A DNA stretch of 38,229 nucleotides from Verrucomicrobiota bacterium (GTDB lineage Bacteria; Verrucomicrobiota; Verrucomicrobiia; Verrucomicrobiales; Akkermansiaceae), in contig JAURPJ010000007.1 of NCBI GenBank assembly GCA_030835305.1, forward strand, positions 1 to 38,229. Direction: 5' to 3'. A model generated the notes under the pieces. It was not told where the DNA came from and made no database searches. It saw nothing but the letters and a program-made list of their open reading frames with translations. The position numbers were made by a program, and so were the translations under genes. This document shows, piece by piece, positions 15,998 through 26,000 of the stretch. Each line of letters opens with the position of its first letter. Position 1 is the first letter of the stretch.

Positions 15998-17215
15998 ATG
16001 GCTCAACAGCGTCCCCGCAAATTCAAGGCGGAACCCTACGAGTGGCACGAAGTTGTCGAACTCGACATCGAAGCTCTTTCAAATCTCGGGGCCGGCATCG
16101 CCAAGCCCGATGGCTGGGTCGTTTTTGTCCCATTCGCTCTCCCCGGTGAAAAGGTCCGGGCCAAGGTCTGGCGGAACGAAGGCAATTGTTCGCACGCCGA
16201 TCTGATCGAGGTTCTTGAGCCCTCGCCCGATCGGATCGCCCCTCACTGTCCACACTTCGGGACTTGTGGCGGGTGCCAATATCAACATCTTCCCTACGAC
16301 AAGCAACTTGAGTGGAAGACTCGCCAGGTCCATGAGCTTCTTTCCCACATGGTCGGAATTGAGGCCGAGGTTCATCCAACCATCCCCTCACCCAGGCAAT
16401 GGGGGTATCGTTCAAAGATTACCCCTCACTTCCAGCGCCCAAAACCAGGAGAGGACTTCCCGATCGGCTTTCTTGAGTTTAACCGACGCACCCGTCTCGT
16501 GGATGTCTATCACTGCCCGATAGCGATGGACGAAATCAACGAGGCTCTTCAGCCCATCCGGGATGACGTCAGGAGCAGGGCGGCTGAATATAAGAAAGGA
16601 GCAACTCTACTCCTTCGCGCAACCGAGAATCGGGTTGAGACCGACCATCGGGCCCCCGTCTCTGAAAAGGTTGGCGACTTGAAGTTCAACTTCCTTGCCG
16701 GGGATTTTTTCCAAAATAACCCCTTCATTCTGGAATCGTTCACCAGCCATGCTGCCGAGCAGGCGAAAGGGCCCAACCAAAAGTATCTCCTCGACGCCTA
16801 TTGTGGTTCCGGACTTTTTGGACTTTCTCTTGCCAAGCATTTTGAGCAAGTTGTCGGGATCGAACTTTCGGAAACTTCCGCTGATTGGGCGCGCCGAAAC
16901 GCTAAAACAAACGGAATTCAGAACGCGAGTTTCATCGCAGCCTCCGCTGAAAATCTTTTTGCCGACATCACCTTCTCTCCTGAACAAACTTCCGTTCTCA
17001 TTGATCCTCCGAGGAAAGGTTGCAGCATCGACTTCCTGAGCCAACTCTTTGCCTTCGGGCCAAGCCGCGTCGTTTACGTTTCCTGCAACCCTGCAACTCA
17101 AATGCGTGACCTGAAGAGTTTTCTGGAAAAACGATACACAATCGAAAGCATTCAGCCCTTCGACCTCTTCCCGCAGACCCGCCATCTTGAGTGCGTCATT
17201 TCCCTGAGCCGATAA
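15998..17215 (+). CDS. 23S rRNA/tRNA (uracil-5-)-methyltransferase, RlmD/TrmA family
   Basis: A 405-residue SAM-dependent RNA m5U methyltransferase. An N-terminal TRAM-like domain (about residues 15-75) precedes the iron-sulfur ligands Cys84, Cys90, Cys93 (CPHFGTCGGC) and Cys173 (YHCPIA), as in RlmD. The SAM site is LLDAYCGSGLFGL (about 264-276), IDPPRKG lies at 335-341, the catalytic nucleophile is Cys363 in SCNPATQ, and Glu398 in HLECV is the general base. All are intact. The exact target (23S U1939, U747 or tRNA U54 equivalent) cannot be set from sequence. It is the last gene of a plus-strand run and faces the decayed genes at 17.3-17.9 kb. Confidence 0.88.
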   Translation: MAQQRPRKFKAEPYEWHEVVELDIEALSNLGAGIAKPDGWVVFVPFALPGEKVRAKVWRNEGNCSHADLIEVLEPSPDRIAPHCPHFGTCGGCQYQHLPYDKQLEWKTRQVHELLSHMVGIEAEVHPTIPSPRQWGYRSKITPHFQRPKPGEDFPIGFLEFNRRTRLVDVYHCPIAMDEINEALQPIRDDVRSRAAEYKKGATLLLRATENRVETDHRAPVSEKVGDLKFNFLAGDFFQNNPFILESFTSHAAEQAKGPNQKYLLDAYCGSGLFGLSLAKHFEQVVGIELSETSADWARRNAKTNGIQNASFIAASAENLFADITFSPEQTSVLIDPPRKGCSIDFLSQLFAFGPSRVVYVSCNPATQMRDLKSFLEKRYTIESIQPFDLFPQTRHLECVISLSR

Positions 17216-17295
17216 CAGGATTCAGGGCCAATGGATGTTCGGACCGGCGGAGCAGGACTCGATAAGTGATTAAACCGCGGCCGTGCGAGCATTGA

Positions 17296-17528
17296 TCAGC
17301 CAGAGATAGAGACGACGCCGTGAATTCCCAACCCCGAACTTGTCAAAACTTGGTCGATCATACCACGATTTTCATGGCAAAGCGCATGGAAACACCGCAA
17401 TCCAAACTCAGGTGGCACGGCACGGGAATTAACCGATATGACGCCCGGGCTGCCTTCAAAAGACTTTCGAACCAGACTGCATTGTCGGACGAATAAACCA
17501 GAAGCACACTCTGACGGGAATTACTTAT
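17296..17528 (-). pseudogene. Broken DUF3343 (putative Se/S carrier-like) gene
   Basis: On the minus strand the frame from 17528 reads QSVLLVYSSDNAVWFESLL and then YRLIPVPCHLSLDCGVSMRF, matching the small DUF3343 family (putative selenium/sulfur carrier), whose signature is a lysine/arginine-leucine-IPVPR-x-x-S-x-DCG string. Here the conserved Arg after PVP is Cys. The frame hits TGA at 17358-17360; after a one-base shift near 17372 the expected C-terminus continues (ENRGMIDQVLTSSGLGIHGV) to TGA 17296-17298. The expected ATG is ATA at 17526-17528, overlapping the stop of the upstream desulfurase fragment, as if an ATGA overlap had mutated to ATAA. Confidence 0.65.
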
Positions 17529-17883
17529 CTGCTGATGCGAGGAAGGCTGGAGAGGGCTTCAAGAGCTCGATCAATTTTGTTTAATTCAATGAAAGAACCC
17601 AGCGAAAGCCGGACATTCCAGGGTTGCGGTAGTTCAAGGGAGTACATTGCAGGTAGACCCGACTGAGAATGCCGTAATCCTCATCGAGTCGCAGGTCCGT
17701 TTCCGGAGGCTCCATGTTTCGCAGATTCAATGACACCGTTGGTGTTCGGTTCCCGGCATCACCACCTTCAAAAACATCTATTCCGTCCATTCTCCGCAAA
17801 CCACCAAGCAGTCGCCGGCTGAGTTCTTCTTCCCGGCGGCGAATCGTGTCTACTGTTTGGCCGAAAATACATCGGACCCCAGC
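17525..17883 (-). pseudogene. C-terminal fragment of a cysteine desulfurase-like aminotransferase V
   Basis: The minus-strand frame from about 17883 reads TVDTIRRREEELSRRLLGGL, GGDAGNRTPTVSLNL, RLDEDYGILSR and LQCTPLNYRNPG, which fits the C-terminal domain of class V aminotransferases/cysteine desulfurases. It then passes to another frame near 17611 (VRLSLGSFIELNKIDRALEAL) and stops at TAA 17525-17527. About 115 of the usual 380-400 residues remain; the PLP-lysine part is missing, and the upstream frame is closed by TAG at 17884-17886. This family (the group near selenium genes) often lies beside DUF3343, as it does here. Clearly a relic. Confidence 0.75.
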
Positions 17884-17962
17884 CTAAAGCCCGGCCAATC
17901 GACCAAGCGTTGTCTTTCAATCATTAAGATTATTCAACTCGAAAAAATCTATTTGAAGATGA

Positions 17963-17998
17963 CCCAAAAAAGCCGCTTAGGTTTCCCAAAGCGGCTTT
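17963..17998 (-). terminator. Rho-independent terminator of rpsA
   Basis: On the minus strand a 10-bp stem (AAAGCCGCTT with AAGCGGCTTT) with a 10-base loop is followed by TTTTTT. It starts 24 bases past the rpsA stop codon. Confidence 0.9.
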
Positions 17999-18021
17999 GA
18001 AGGCTTTCTTTCCAGTGAGGA

Positions 18022-19740
18022 TTAATCCTCTTCGGACGGGCTCCACTCCTCGGAGTCGTTATTGCTGGTGGCAAGGTTGAACGCTTGCTCCAGACCAACG
18101 AGGTCGCTGGAAGGACGGAGGGTCTCGAAGGACGCGCTCTCTTTCTCAAGTTGATCGTCAGAGTATGCAACGGCCTTGATGGAGAGACCAATGCGGCGCT
18201 CGATTTTGTCAACCTTGATGACCCGGGCCTCGACTTCGTCGCTAACTTTGAGAACATCCTTAACCCGTTCTACGTGCTCCTCGCTCAGCTGCGAGATGTG
18301 GATGAGGCCATCGATGTCACCATCCAGGCTGACGAATGCTCCGAAGGAAGCAATCTTGGCAACCGTTCCGGTGACCTTGTCACCCACCTTAAATTTGCTG
18401 TCGATATCGGACCATGGGTCATTGTCGAGCTGCTTTATGCCGAGAGAAACACGCTGGTTCTCCTTGTCGATGCTAAGAACAACAGCTTCGACTTCGTCGT
18501 TCTTCTTGAGCATCTCGGAAGGATGATTGATCTTGCGGGTCCAGCTGAGGTCGGACACGTGGATCATCCCGTCGATTCCCTCTTCGAGGCCGACGAAGGC
18601 ACCATAAGCGGTGAGGTTGCGTACCTCACCCTTGATCTCCTTGCCGATTGGGTAACGGGCTTCGATCTCGGACCATGGATTCTCCTCAAGCTGACGAACA
18701 CCAAGGGAGATTTTCTGCTCCTCGGTAGAAATACCAAGAACGACCGCTTTGATCTCTTGATCAAGTTCCAGCACATCGCTGGGGCGCGTGATGCGTTTGA
18801 CCCAGGAAAGCTCGGACACGTGAACGAGTCCTTCGACCCCCTTTTCGATTTCGATGAAGGCCCCGTATGGGAGAAGCTTGGTGACATTTCCAGAGACCTC
18901 GGCTCCGATTGGGAAGCGAGCTTCAATGTCGGCCCATGGGTTGTCGGTCATCTGCTTGAGACCAAGTGAGACGCGCTCCTTGTCGCGGTCGACGTCGAGG
19001 ATCTGAACCTCGAGTTCCTGGCCGATGCGAAGCATCTCGGATGGGTGAGCGATGCGTCCCCAGCTCATATCGGTGATGTGAAGGAGTCCGTCCATACCCT
19101 GAAGATCGACGAAAGCACCAAAATCGGTGATGTTCTTGACTTGTCCTACGACCTTGTCACCTACGATGACGGTTTGGAGGAACTTCTGGCGAAGCTCGGC
19201 GCGCTCTGCTTCGATGACTTCACGACGGCTAAGAACAAGGTTCTTGCGATCGTCGTTCACCTTCACGATTTTGAATTCGTAAACGTTGCCTACGTATTCC
19301 TGAAGGTCGCGTGGAGGAATAATATCGACTTGTGACCCCGGAAGGAAAGCCTCAACGCCGACGTTCACCATTAGGCCGCCTTTGACAGCGCCTTTGACCT
19401 TTCCTTTTACAAGACCGCCGGCCTCGTAAACTTGCATGATTTTTTCCCAGTTCTGCTTGTGGGCGGCCTTTTCTTTGGAAAGGACAATCAGTCCTTCGTC
19501 ATCTTCGAGGCGCTCCAGGAGAACTTCAACTTCGTCTCCGACTTCGATATCTTCATCTTCGAACTCGGAAACCGGGATAGCCCCCTCTGATTTGTATCCA
19601 ATGTCGACAACGACTACTTGGGGACGGATGTCAAGAATCGTGCCACTGACAATCGATCCTTCTTTAAATTCGCGGAAATGCTCGTCGATGAGAGCCAAAA
19701 GCTCTGCATTCTCGGGCTCCGCCACTGCGGTTTCACTCAT
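18022..19740 (-). CDS. rpsA: 30S ribosomal protein S1
   Basis: A 572-residue S1 with six S1 (OB-fold) repeats at about residues 28-96, 113-182, 199-267, 284-353, 370-439 and 456-525, the last four most alike (GAFVDLQGMDGLLHITDMSW and relatives). The C-terminal tail of about 45 residues is acidic and serine-rich. S1 holds mRNA on the 30S subunit, which fits a genome where strong Shine-Dalgarno sites are scarce. The start ATG at 19740 gives the normal full length. The 179-base leader between tRNA-Arg and the start may carry translational autoregulation, as known for S1 in other bacteria, but I see no firm structure in it. Confidence 0.96.
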   Translation of the reverse strand: MSETAVAEPENAELLALIDEHFREFKEGSIVSGTILDIRPQVVVVDIGYKSEGAIPVSEFEDEDIEVGDEVEVLLERLEDDEGLIVLSKEKAAHKQNWEKIMQVYEAGGLVKGKVKGAVKGGLMVNVGVEAFLPGSQVDIIPPRDLQEYVGNVYEFKIVKVNDDRKNLVLSRREVIEAERAELRQKFLQTVIVGDKVVGQVKNITDFGAFVDLQGMDGLLHITDMSWGRIAHPSEMLRIGQELEVQILDVDRDKERVSLGLKQMTDNPWADIEARFPIGAEVSGNVTKLLPYGAFIEIEKGVEGLVHVSELSWVKRITRPSDVLELDQEIKAVVLGISTEEQKISLGVRQLEENPWSEIEARYPIGKEIKGEVRNLTAYGAFVGLEEGIDGMIHVSDLSWTRKINHPSEMLKKNDEVEAVVLSIDKENQRVSLGIKQLDNDPWSDIDSKFKVGDKVTGTVAKIASFGAFVSLDGDIDGLIHISQLSEEHVERVKDVLKVSDEVEARVIKVDKIERRIGLSIKAVAYSDDQLEKESASFETLRPSSDLVGLEQAFNLATSNNDSEEWSPSEED

Positions 19741-19919
19741 AACTGTAGGTTAGAATTTGGGTTAGTTTGGTTAATCGTCCAGACGACAGGTGCCCCACTG
19801 GAGAAAATGAACATTACGAGGCGCCAACTTGTTCATTCCCGACGAATGACCGCTCTTCGAAAAGAACAAACCACTCACGTTCTCTACTCCCCGGGTGAAG
19901 GGTGAATAAAAAATGCGAA

Positions 19920-19996
<77 letters not shown>

Positions 19997-20012
19997 TAAT
20001 TCGCGTCGCGGG

Positions 20013-20040
20013 ACTCTAGAAAGAAAAAAGGATGCGTCAA
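20013..20040 (-). promoter_or_regulatory. Likely promoter of tRNA-Arg
   Basis: On the minus strand TTGACG (20035-20040) and TAGAGT (20013-20018) are spaced 16 bases apart. The DNA from the -10 box to the tRNA 5' end (16 bases) is GC-rich (CCCGCGACGCG), the discriminator type seen in stringently controlled stable RNA genes. Confidence 0.55.
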
Positions 20041-20057
20041 TACTTTAGGAAGAGAAT

Positions 20058-20083
20058 TTCGCCTCCTATTTCAGGAAGGCGAA
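20058..20083 (-). terminator. Hairpin overlapping the stop of the 2302-aa gene
   Basis: A strong inverted repeat (TTCGCCT(T)CCT with AGGAGGCGAA, one bulged T, loop GAAAT) overlaps the last codons and TGA of the giant gene on the minus strand. It lacks a T-run, so it may act as a 3' RNA stabiliser or a Rho-assisted end rather than a classical intrinsic terminator. Confidence 0.4.
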
Positions 20084-23000
20084 CTAGCGTGCTTGGCCAA
20101 GCGCCATCCGAAGAGTAGGCAGATCAGGATCAGGACAAAAATAAGGATCTGCCCCCCCCATCGGGTCTCGGATTTTTGAGTTTTCAATTCCAAATCGAGT
20201 TCGAGAGCCTCTTCACCATCAACCTGGATCATGCGGGTGAAGACTAGAGACTCGCCGTGAGCCGGAATCACGGGATCAATCATCTGTCCGACAGGCTCGG
20301 CAATCCGCTGGTTACGAACCCACTTGCTCGCAATAGTCTTGTGAACCCGATTCACCTCAGCGTTATTGCCCTGAATGATGTTCTGAAAATCATCCTGCCC
20401 CACATTCAGCGACCCGTTGGTAAACACCGGATTAGCACGCATCGCAGCCTGAATTTGATCGTTTTGGCTCTGGGGCACCGCAAGTTCAGCACCCTCGTTG
20501 TCCACATAGAGTCGCTGGAGCCTGGTGTTCAAACCGATAATGGCGTTCTGCTTCGCCACATTTTCCATCTTCACACGCACGTCTTCATTGCTCGCTGCAT
20601 CGAGGTTCCCCTGATCATAGACCTGACCAAGAGCGATATTCCCATTGATTTGATCGCCCGATTTAAAGAACTCTGTCGCTTTGTTCAATCTGCCCAGCGA
20701 GATTTGCTCCTTCTCCCGGTAACGGATGCTCACCAGATCGCGATACTGCTTTCTCGACAACTCACCAAGGCTGTTGGTTTTATTGTGATCGAGATCTCCG
20801 GTGGAGTCGGACAAGGCGTAACCTTCCGGCAAGGAAATCGTCCAGGAGATATTCTCCAGTGGTTCGCCAATTTTGAAGGCCTGCAGCTTGAGGTTTTTCA
20901 CGTTTAAGCTGTCAAGTGAGGTTGCGTAGGTGAAACGCACCTTGGCAAAGTCCTTGTTATCTCCAGCGGTATCGCCGGTGACCTGAAAGCGATAGGAATC
21001 GCCAACCTGCACCACAAGAACACTTTCCTCATTCACGAGGACTCCGAAAAGTCGGCTCTTCTCAGGCAGAGTCAGTGTCAGCGACCCCCGCTGCAGGGTC
21101 TCGATCCCAAGTTCAGCCTGGTTCATCAACTCCCCTCCCGGTGACAGGACCGTAAGAAGCGAACCGCTCACCACACGCATCTTGGACCCCGCAACCACCG
21201 AATGACGACTCAGCGAAACCGGAACTCCCCCGCTTTTCTGGGTGCTGCGAAGGAATTGTGCGGGAGCACCACTCCGGTCCAACTGGAAAAGAGCTTTGGG
21301 CAAAACTGACCAGTCAACCAGATCCCAATCAGAAACACCAACGGGCTCAAGTCGCAGGCGGGCCCCCGGACGGAGCGCAAGGTAGGTTTCCTGCTGGCGG
21401 GCCAAAACCACACGGACGGGATTCACCATTGAAGTGGTTATGGTTTGTTCAAACTCGACCCTCAAAGGAACACTTCCTATCACCCGCCTCTTGAAGCGAA
21501 TCTGCCAACGATTTTCCTCAATATACACAATATCCCGTACTTCCCCCCCTGATACCCGCACCGTGCGTGCATCAATCTCCGAAAGAATTGGGAGCATCAC
21601 TTCAAGCTCCTTGATGGAGGCGTGATCGACCTGCAGAATGAGATCGACCCGGGACCTCGAACGTTTCTCGCGAAGCTCCACATCATTGAGGACCTGTGCC
21701 GCCAAAGAGGGCTCAAGTTGATCAACGGACAGTGAGAGTTCCCAGGACTTCTGCAAAAGACGGAAAGCCAATGAGCCTGGTTGCGAGCCGCCCACGGAGC
21801 GGGGATCAAGGGCGGACAAGTCCTTACGGGTGGCGACGCTCAGCTGAATCCCCCGGCCGGGAACAACCACCAGTTGCCCTGACTGGCGGCTGGCTTCGTG
21901 CAAGGCCACTTTTGGAACGAACCATTTCTTAACCGGAAGCACCGGAGTCGATGCGCTTAGCACGAGAGAGAATTGCTGCGTTCCCATCGTCTTACCATTC
22001 AGGTTCATCATGATGGAACGGTTTCCTTCCTCCTCAAGCTCCACCCAGTGATTCAGAGCTGCGCCCGTGAGTGATTCCACTTCAAAGCCTTTCGGCAGGG
22101 GGAAACTCAAACGGAAGACCCCCGCACGTGTGATTGCCGCACTGAGCTCCACCGCTAAAACCGTCCGCTCTTCTCCAAAGGAGAGCCGCTGTTTCGAGTC
22201 GACCCTTACCTCGGGGGATACCGGAGCCACCTTGATTTTAAGCGAAGCGGCTGCCTCCGAGTAGCGATAGACTTTTTGAAGGGAAGCCAGAAGTTTGCCT
22301 TCGCGGTCCCGCGGAATGAGGCTACTGCTAAAGTCAGCCAGATTTACCGGTGACAAACCCTCGGACTCATCACGATCCAGTTGCGCTTCTTTGCCGAACG
22401 CCAATGCCAGCATGCCGACTTCACCCGCGGCACCCTGCACTTTCATCGGTGAAAGCGAAACCTCGACCGGCAATTCTGCCAAGGCCCGCTGGGTCTCAAC
22501 ATCAATATAAAATGGACGGGATTGGAACGGAGCCAACTCCACGGTGAGCAACCGTTTCGAGGGGTCAAAGCGCCAGGGCCCGACCAACTTGCTGCTGACA
22601 TCACTCACGGTAAAACCTTCGGGAACCGTCAGAACGAGTTGTTTCACCTGTCCTTGGGCCGGACGAATTTTAATCCGGTGGCGACCATCCACGACGCCCG
22701 GACCCGGCACGAACAAGTCATCAACCTCGGTAAAGAAGCGGGAAGCCTCCGCCGCAACATCCCGGGCCTTGGGGCTCAGGATCACCCGGGCATTCTCCTC
22801 CGGAGCCAGCCACAAGCGGGCTGAGCTGCCCTTCCCTCCGAGCGTCTTCGTTCGAACAGCCGAACTGCTGTCGATGGACCACCCGGCGGCCTCGTAGGAA
22901 ATCGAGAGCTTTCGCACGGCCGCAAGACCGGTCAGAACCGGCACGCCTTTGGTCACCAGGCCGGCCGGGGCCTGATAAGCGAAGGTCGCCTTGAATTTGC

Positions 23001-26000
23001 CGTCAGCGGTTGGGATCACCAGATAGTTTCCACCCTCGGTCACCACGCGGAGGTTCTCGCCCTCGAAGCGGGTCAAGGTTGCCGGAGCCTGAACGAGAAG
23101 GAACCGTTCACCCGCCTTTCCGCTGACCTGAATATTGCCTTCAGATGAGAGGCGCCGACCTTTAATTTCCCACATTTCCTCGATCAAGTCACCAGCTTTG
23201 ATCACATCAGTCCCTTGTTCCTGGGCCTCAGCTGAAATCGATCCGAATGCTGTAAAGAGCCCAATTAAAAGAAGTGCGGTTGCCGCACCTTTGGGGCCAG
23301 GTGTCGGCCCGGGTTCAGGCCCGTCGGCTTCCTCATCCGAACCATCGTCTATTTCGAAGTCGTCCTCTTCACGAGTAAATACTTCCTTCCACACATCAAG
23401 ACAACGTCGTGCTGCAAACCACCACAGCATCAGGATGACAATTCCGAGGCCGGAGAAAAACCATCCCGCCCCGCCAACTTGCGACAAAGATCCATAAGAA
23501 AATCCAAAAGCAGCGACTACCAGCAAAAGATCATGCTTCGCTCTCCAATTGAAGGCCAGAACCACCAAGACGAAGGAAGCAACGATCACTAATAGCCCCG
23601 GATGAGAGGCATTCAGTAGTCCCTTTTCCACATGAGAAACGGTGATTCCCAGAAGAGTGTCGGGAGCTTTTACCGGAGCGTTGTATTCCAGAACATCGGG
23701 CAATTCGACATGTTGTTGGGAACCCTGACTCGCAAGATGAAATGCTCCTGCTGCCGCGAACAATACCAGGGCGGCCCCAATCATGGACACCCCGGCCCTG
23801 ATTCGCATGATCAAACTGCCAAGGATCCAGGCTAACACGAGTATTCCAAAGCTCAAGAGTGCCTTGTTTTCGATCCAGCTGAATCCGTCTTCGAGAGTAA
23901 AGATGGTTGAGAGATTCAACCCCGTGGCGATCTCGGGTTTGAGTTGGTATCCGGTATCCGGCGTCACCTCCCAACGTGTCATCAACTGGGTCGTATCATG
24001 AAGCATCGGCGTCAAAAGACGCACCCCTGCGCTCCCCTCTTTCCCTTCCTTACTTGAGTGGACGGTGACTTTCACCGGAAGGTTTGGCGAAACCGAGTCA
24101 GGTAGCGGAATCAGGAAAAGATCTCCGGCTGCCCGCAAAGTGACCTGTTTTCCGTTCACAGAGACGTCCCGAATCTTGAGCCCCTCGGGCGCCGATAATT
24201 TGAGCTCTTGTCCATTGCGGGTTCGCACATCAAAGTTGGAAACAGTGACCACGCCGCCATCCCGGGCAATACGGCTTTCGATCTCGGCATACTCCACGAC
24301 CTGGCGGGCGGTCTCACCCCGCTCAAACCATGATACTCCGGCGACCAGCTCAAAGGGTCGAAGTTGATATTGCCATGCCTTCAATGTTGGAGCATTCGAC
24401 ATGAGCTGGTATTCCGCAGGCAACTCCAGCGGATCGAGTTGCTGCAGCTTTTTGTCTCCATTTATTTCGGTCAACTCGACTTGCCCGGGACTCACCACCT
24501 GAATGAATCCCCGTTCGGCTTGCACCTCTTCCGCAGTGACCCCGCCGAGAGCGATCGCTTCCCCCGCATTCTGCTCATAGGTCACCAGCAACTGGTAGGC
24601 CCCCATGACCGGACGATGAAGAGGCACAATCAACACCCCCTCCGTGTTCCGATAGTCACGGATATCCTGACCATCGACGCCGAGATTCTCGACTTCCGCC
24701 GGCACTGTCAGTTTCCACTCGCTCACCGGAGCTCCGGTTACGAAATAGTTGAGCAGCACCGAGACATAAGCAGTTCCTTCTTGAAGTGAGTAAAAATGGT
24801 AGCAGTCCACCTGCACGTTCTGGCTGAGCGCCACCACTTTCATCCCAGCGCTCCATTTGTCCGAACGAATCCGAAATGCTTGCTGCAAATTGGGTCCTCG
24901 TGTCAGCAGTCGGGCCAGCGGCATTTCCGCAAGACCTTCAACCTTGTCCGGATTCACCCGGAACCCGGGTGCAGCACTCACTCCAAGCTCCCCGCCAACC
25001 ACCGTGCTGACAGGGTATTCGAACGAAGGCAGGTCCCATGCACCGGCTTTGGCTGGCTCATTCTTTTCCAGGTGAACCTTCACCAGTCGTCGACCGGAAA
25101 CCTCTTTGCCAAAAATGACCTTGAGTCGGCGCATTCCCTTCTCCGGATCACTCACTACATAGTCGGAAACATCAGCACCGGTCAGGGAGACCACCGAGTA
25201 ATCCGAGGGGCCATAGAATTCCCACTCGCGAATGCCTGCTTCACGAATTTCCAGTTCAAGATCGGCGCGCAAAACACGATCAGTCTCGGTCAACTCGTAT
25301 ACGAGATTCTGGGATACAGTGATCTCAGGTTTTACTCGTTCGGCGGAAACCGAAAACGAACGATTGGCCGAAGGATAACGATAATGAAAAACCTGCCGAA
25401 TCGTCTCAGGGAGCTGGGTCGCCTCGGGGTATTGATCCGGCGAGAGTTGGGTCAGGCCGGTCGGATTCATCACTTCAATCCGAACCGCACCGCGATTGTA
25501 AACCCGGAAAAATCCGGAGTGACGCACCGCACCGACCGGAGTGAGACGAAGAGGTTCGGTCTTCACGGGGAGGGCGTCGACTGCCGACTGTGACCGAACG
25601 ATGAAAGAAGCCTCCTTGGACACCGGGCGACTGAGAACGATTTCCAGAACCCGCTTCTCTGTGACCTGCCAGCTGAGAACATTCTCGCCCTCCACAGCGA
25701 GAACCTCACCGGCCCCGGCAAGCTGCACATTGAGAGACGGAAGTGATCCCTGCAGAGTCTTAACCGTCAGCGAGGTCATCTGACGAAGCAATCCTGCTCC
25801 AATCGAGATTTCACCCATCGCTTCACTGGTGAAGAACAATTTTCCGTCGCTCGTTTTTCGTTCCGGCTGCCACGCAAACAAACACTTGCCGGTTGCCGGG
25901 AGAAAAGCGGCATGCCCGCTCTCATTTGCCATCGGACTCACTGGAAGCGCTGCATCAAATACAGCGGTTGGATTGATCCCCTTGAGGGTGATCGGAACCA

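Noticed and set aside
18085-18969. 294-codon plus-strand frame opposite rpsA
   Set aside because: Antisense to ribosomal protein S1; repeated phrases in it mirror the S1 repeats.
24796-25593. 265-codon plus-strand open frame inside the giant gene
   Set aside because: It lies fully antisense to a continuous 2302-codon frame with signal peptide and consistent protein pattern; the translation is rich in Arg/His/Ser with no domain, as expected of a shadow frame.
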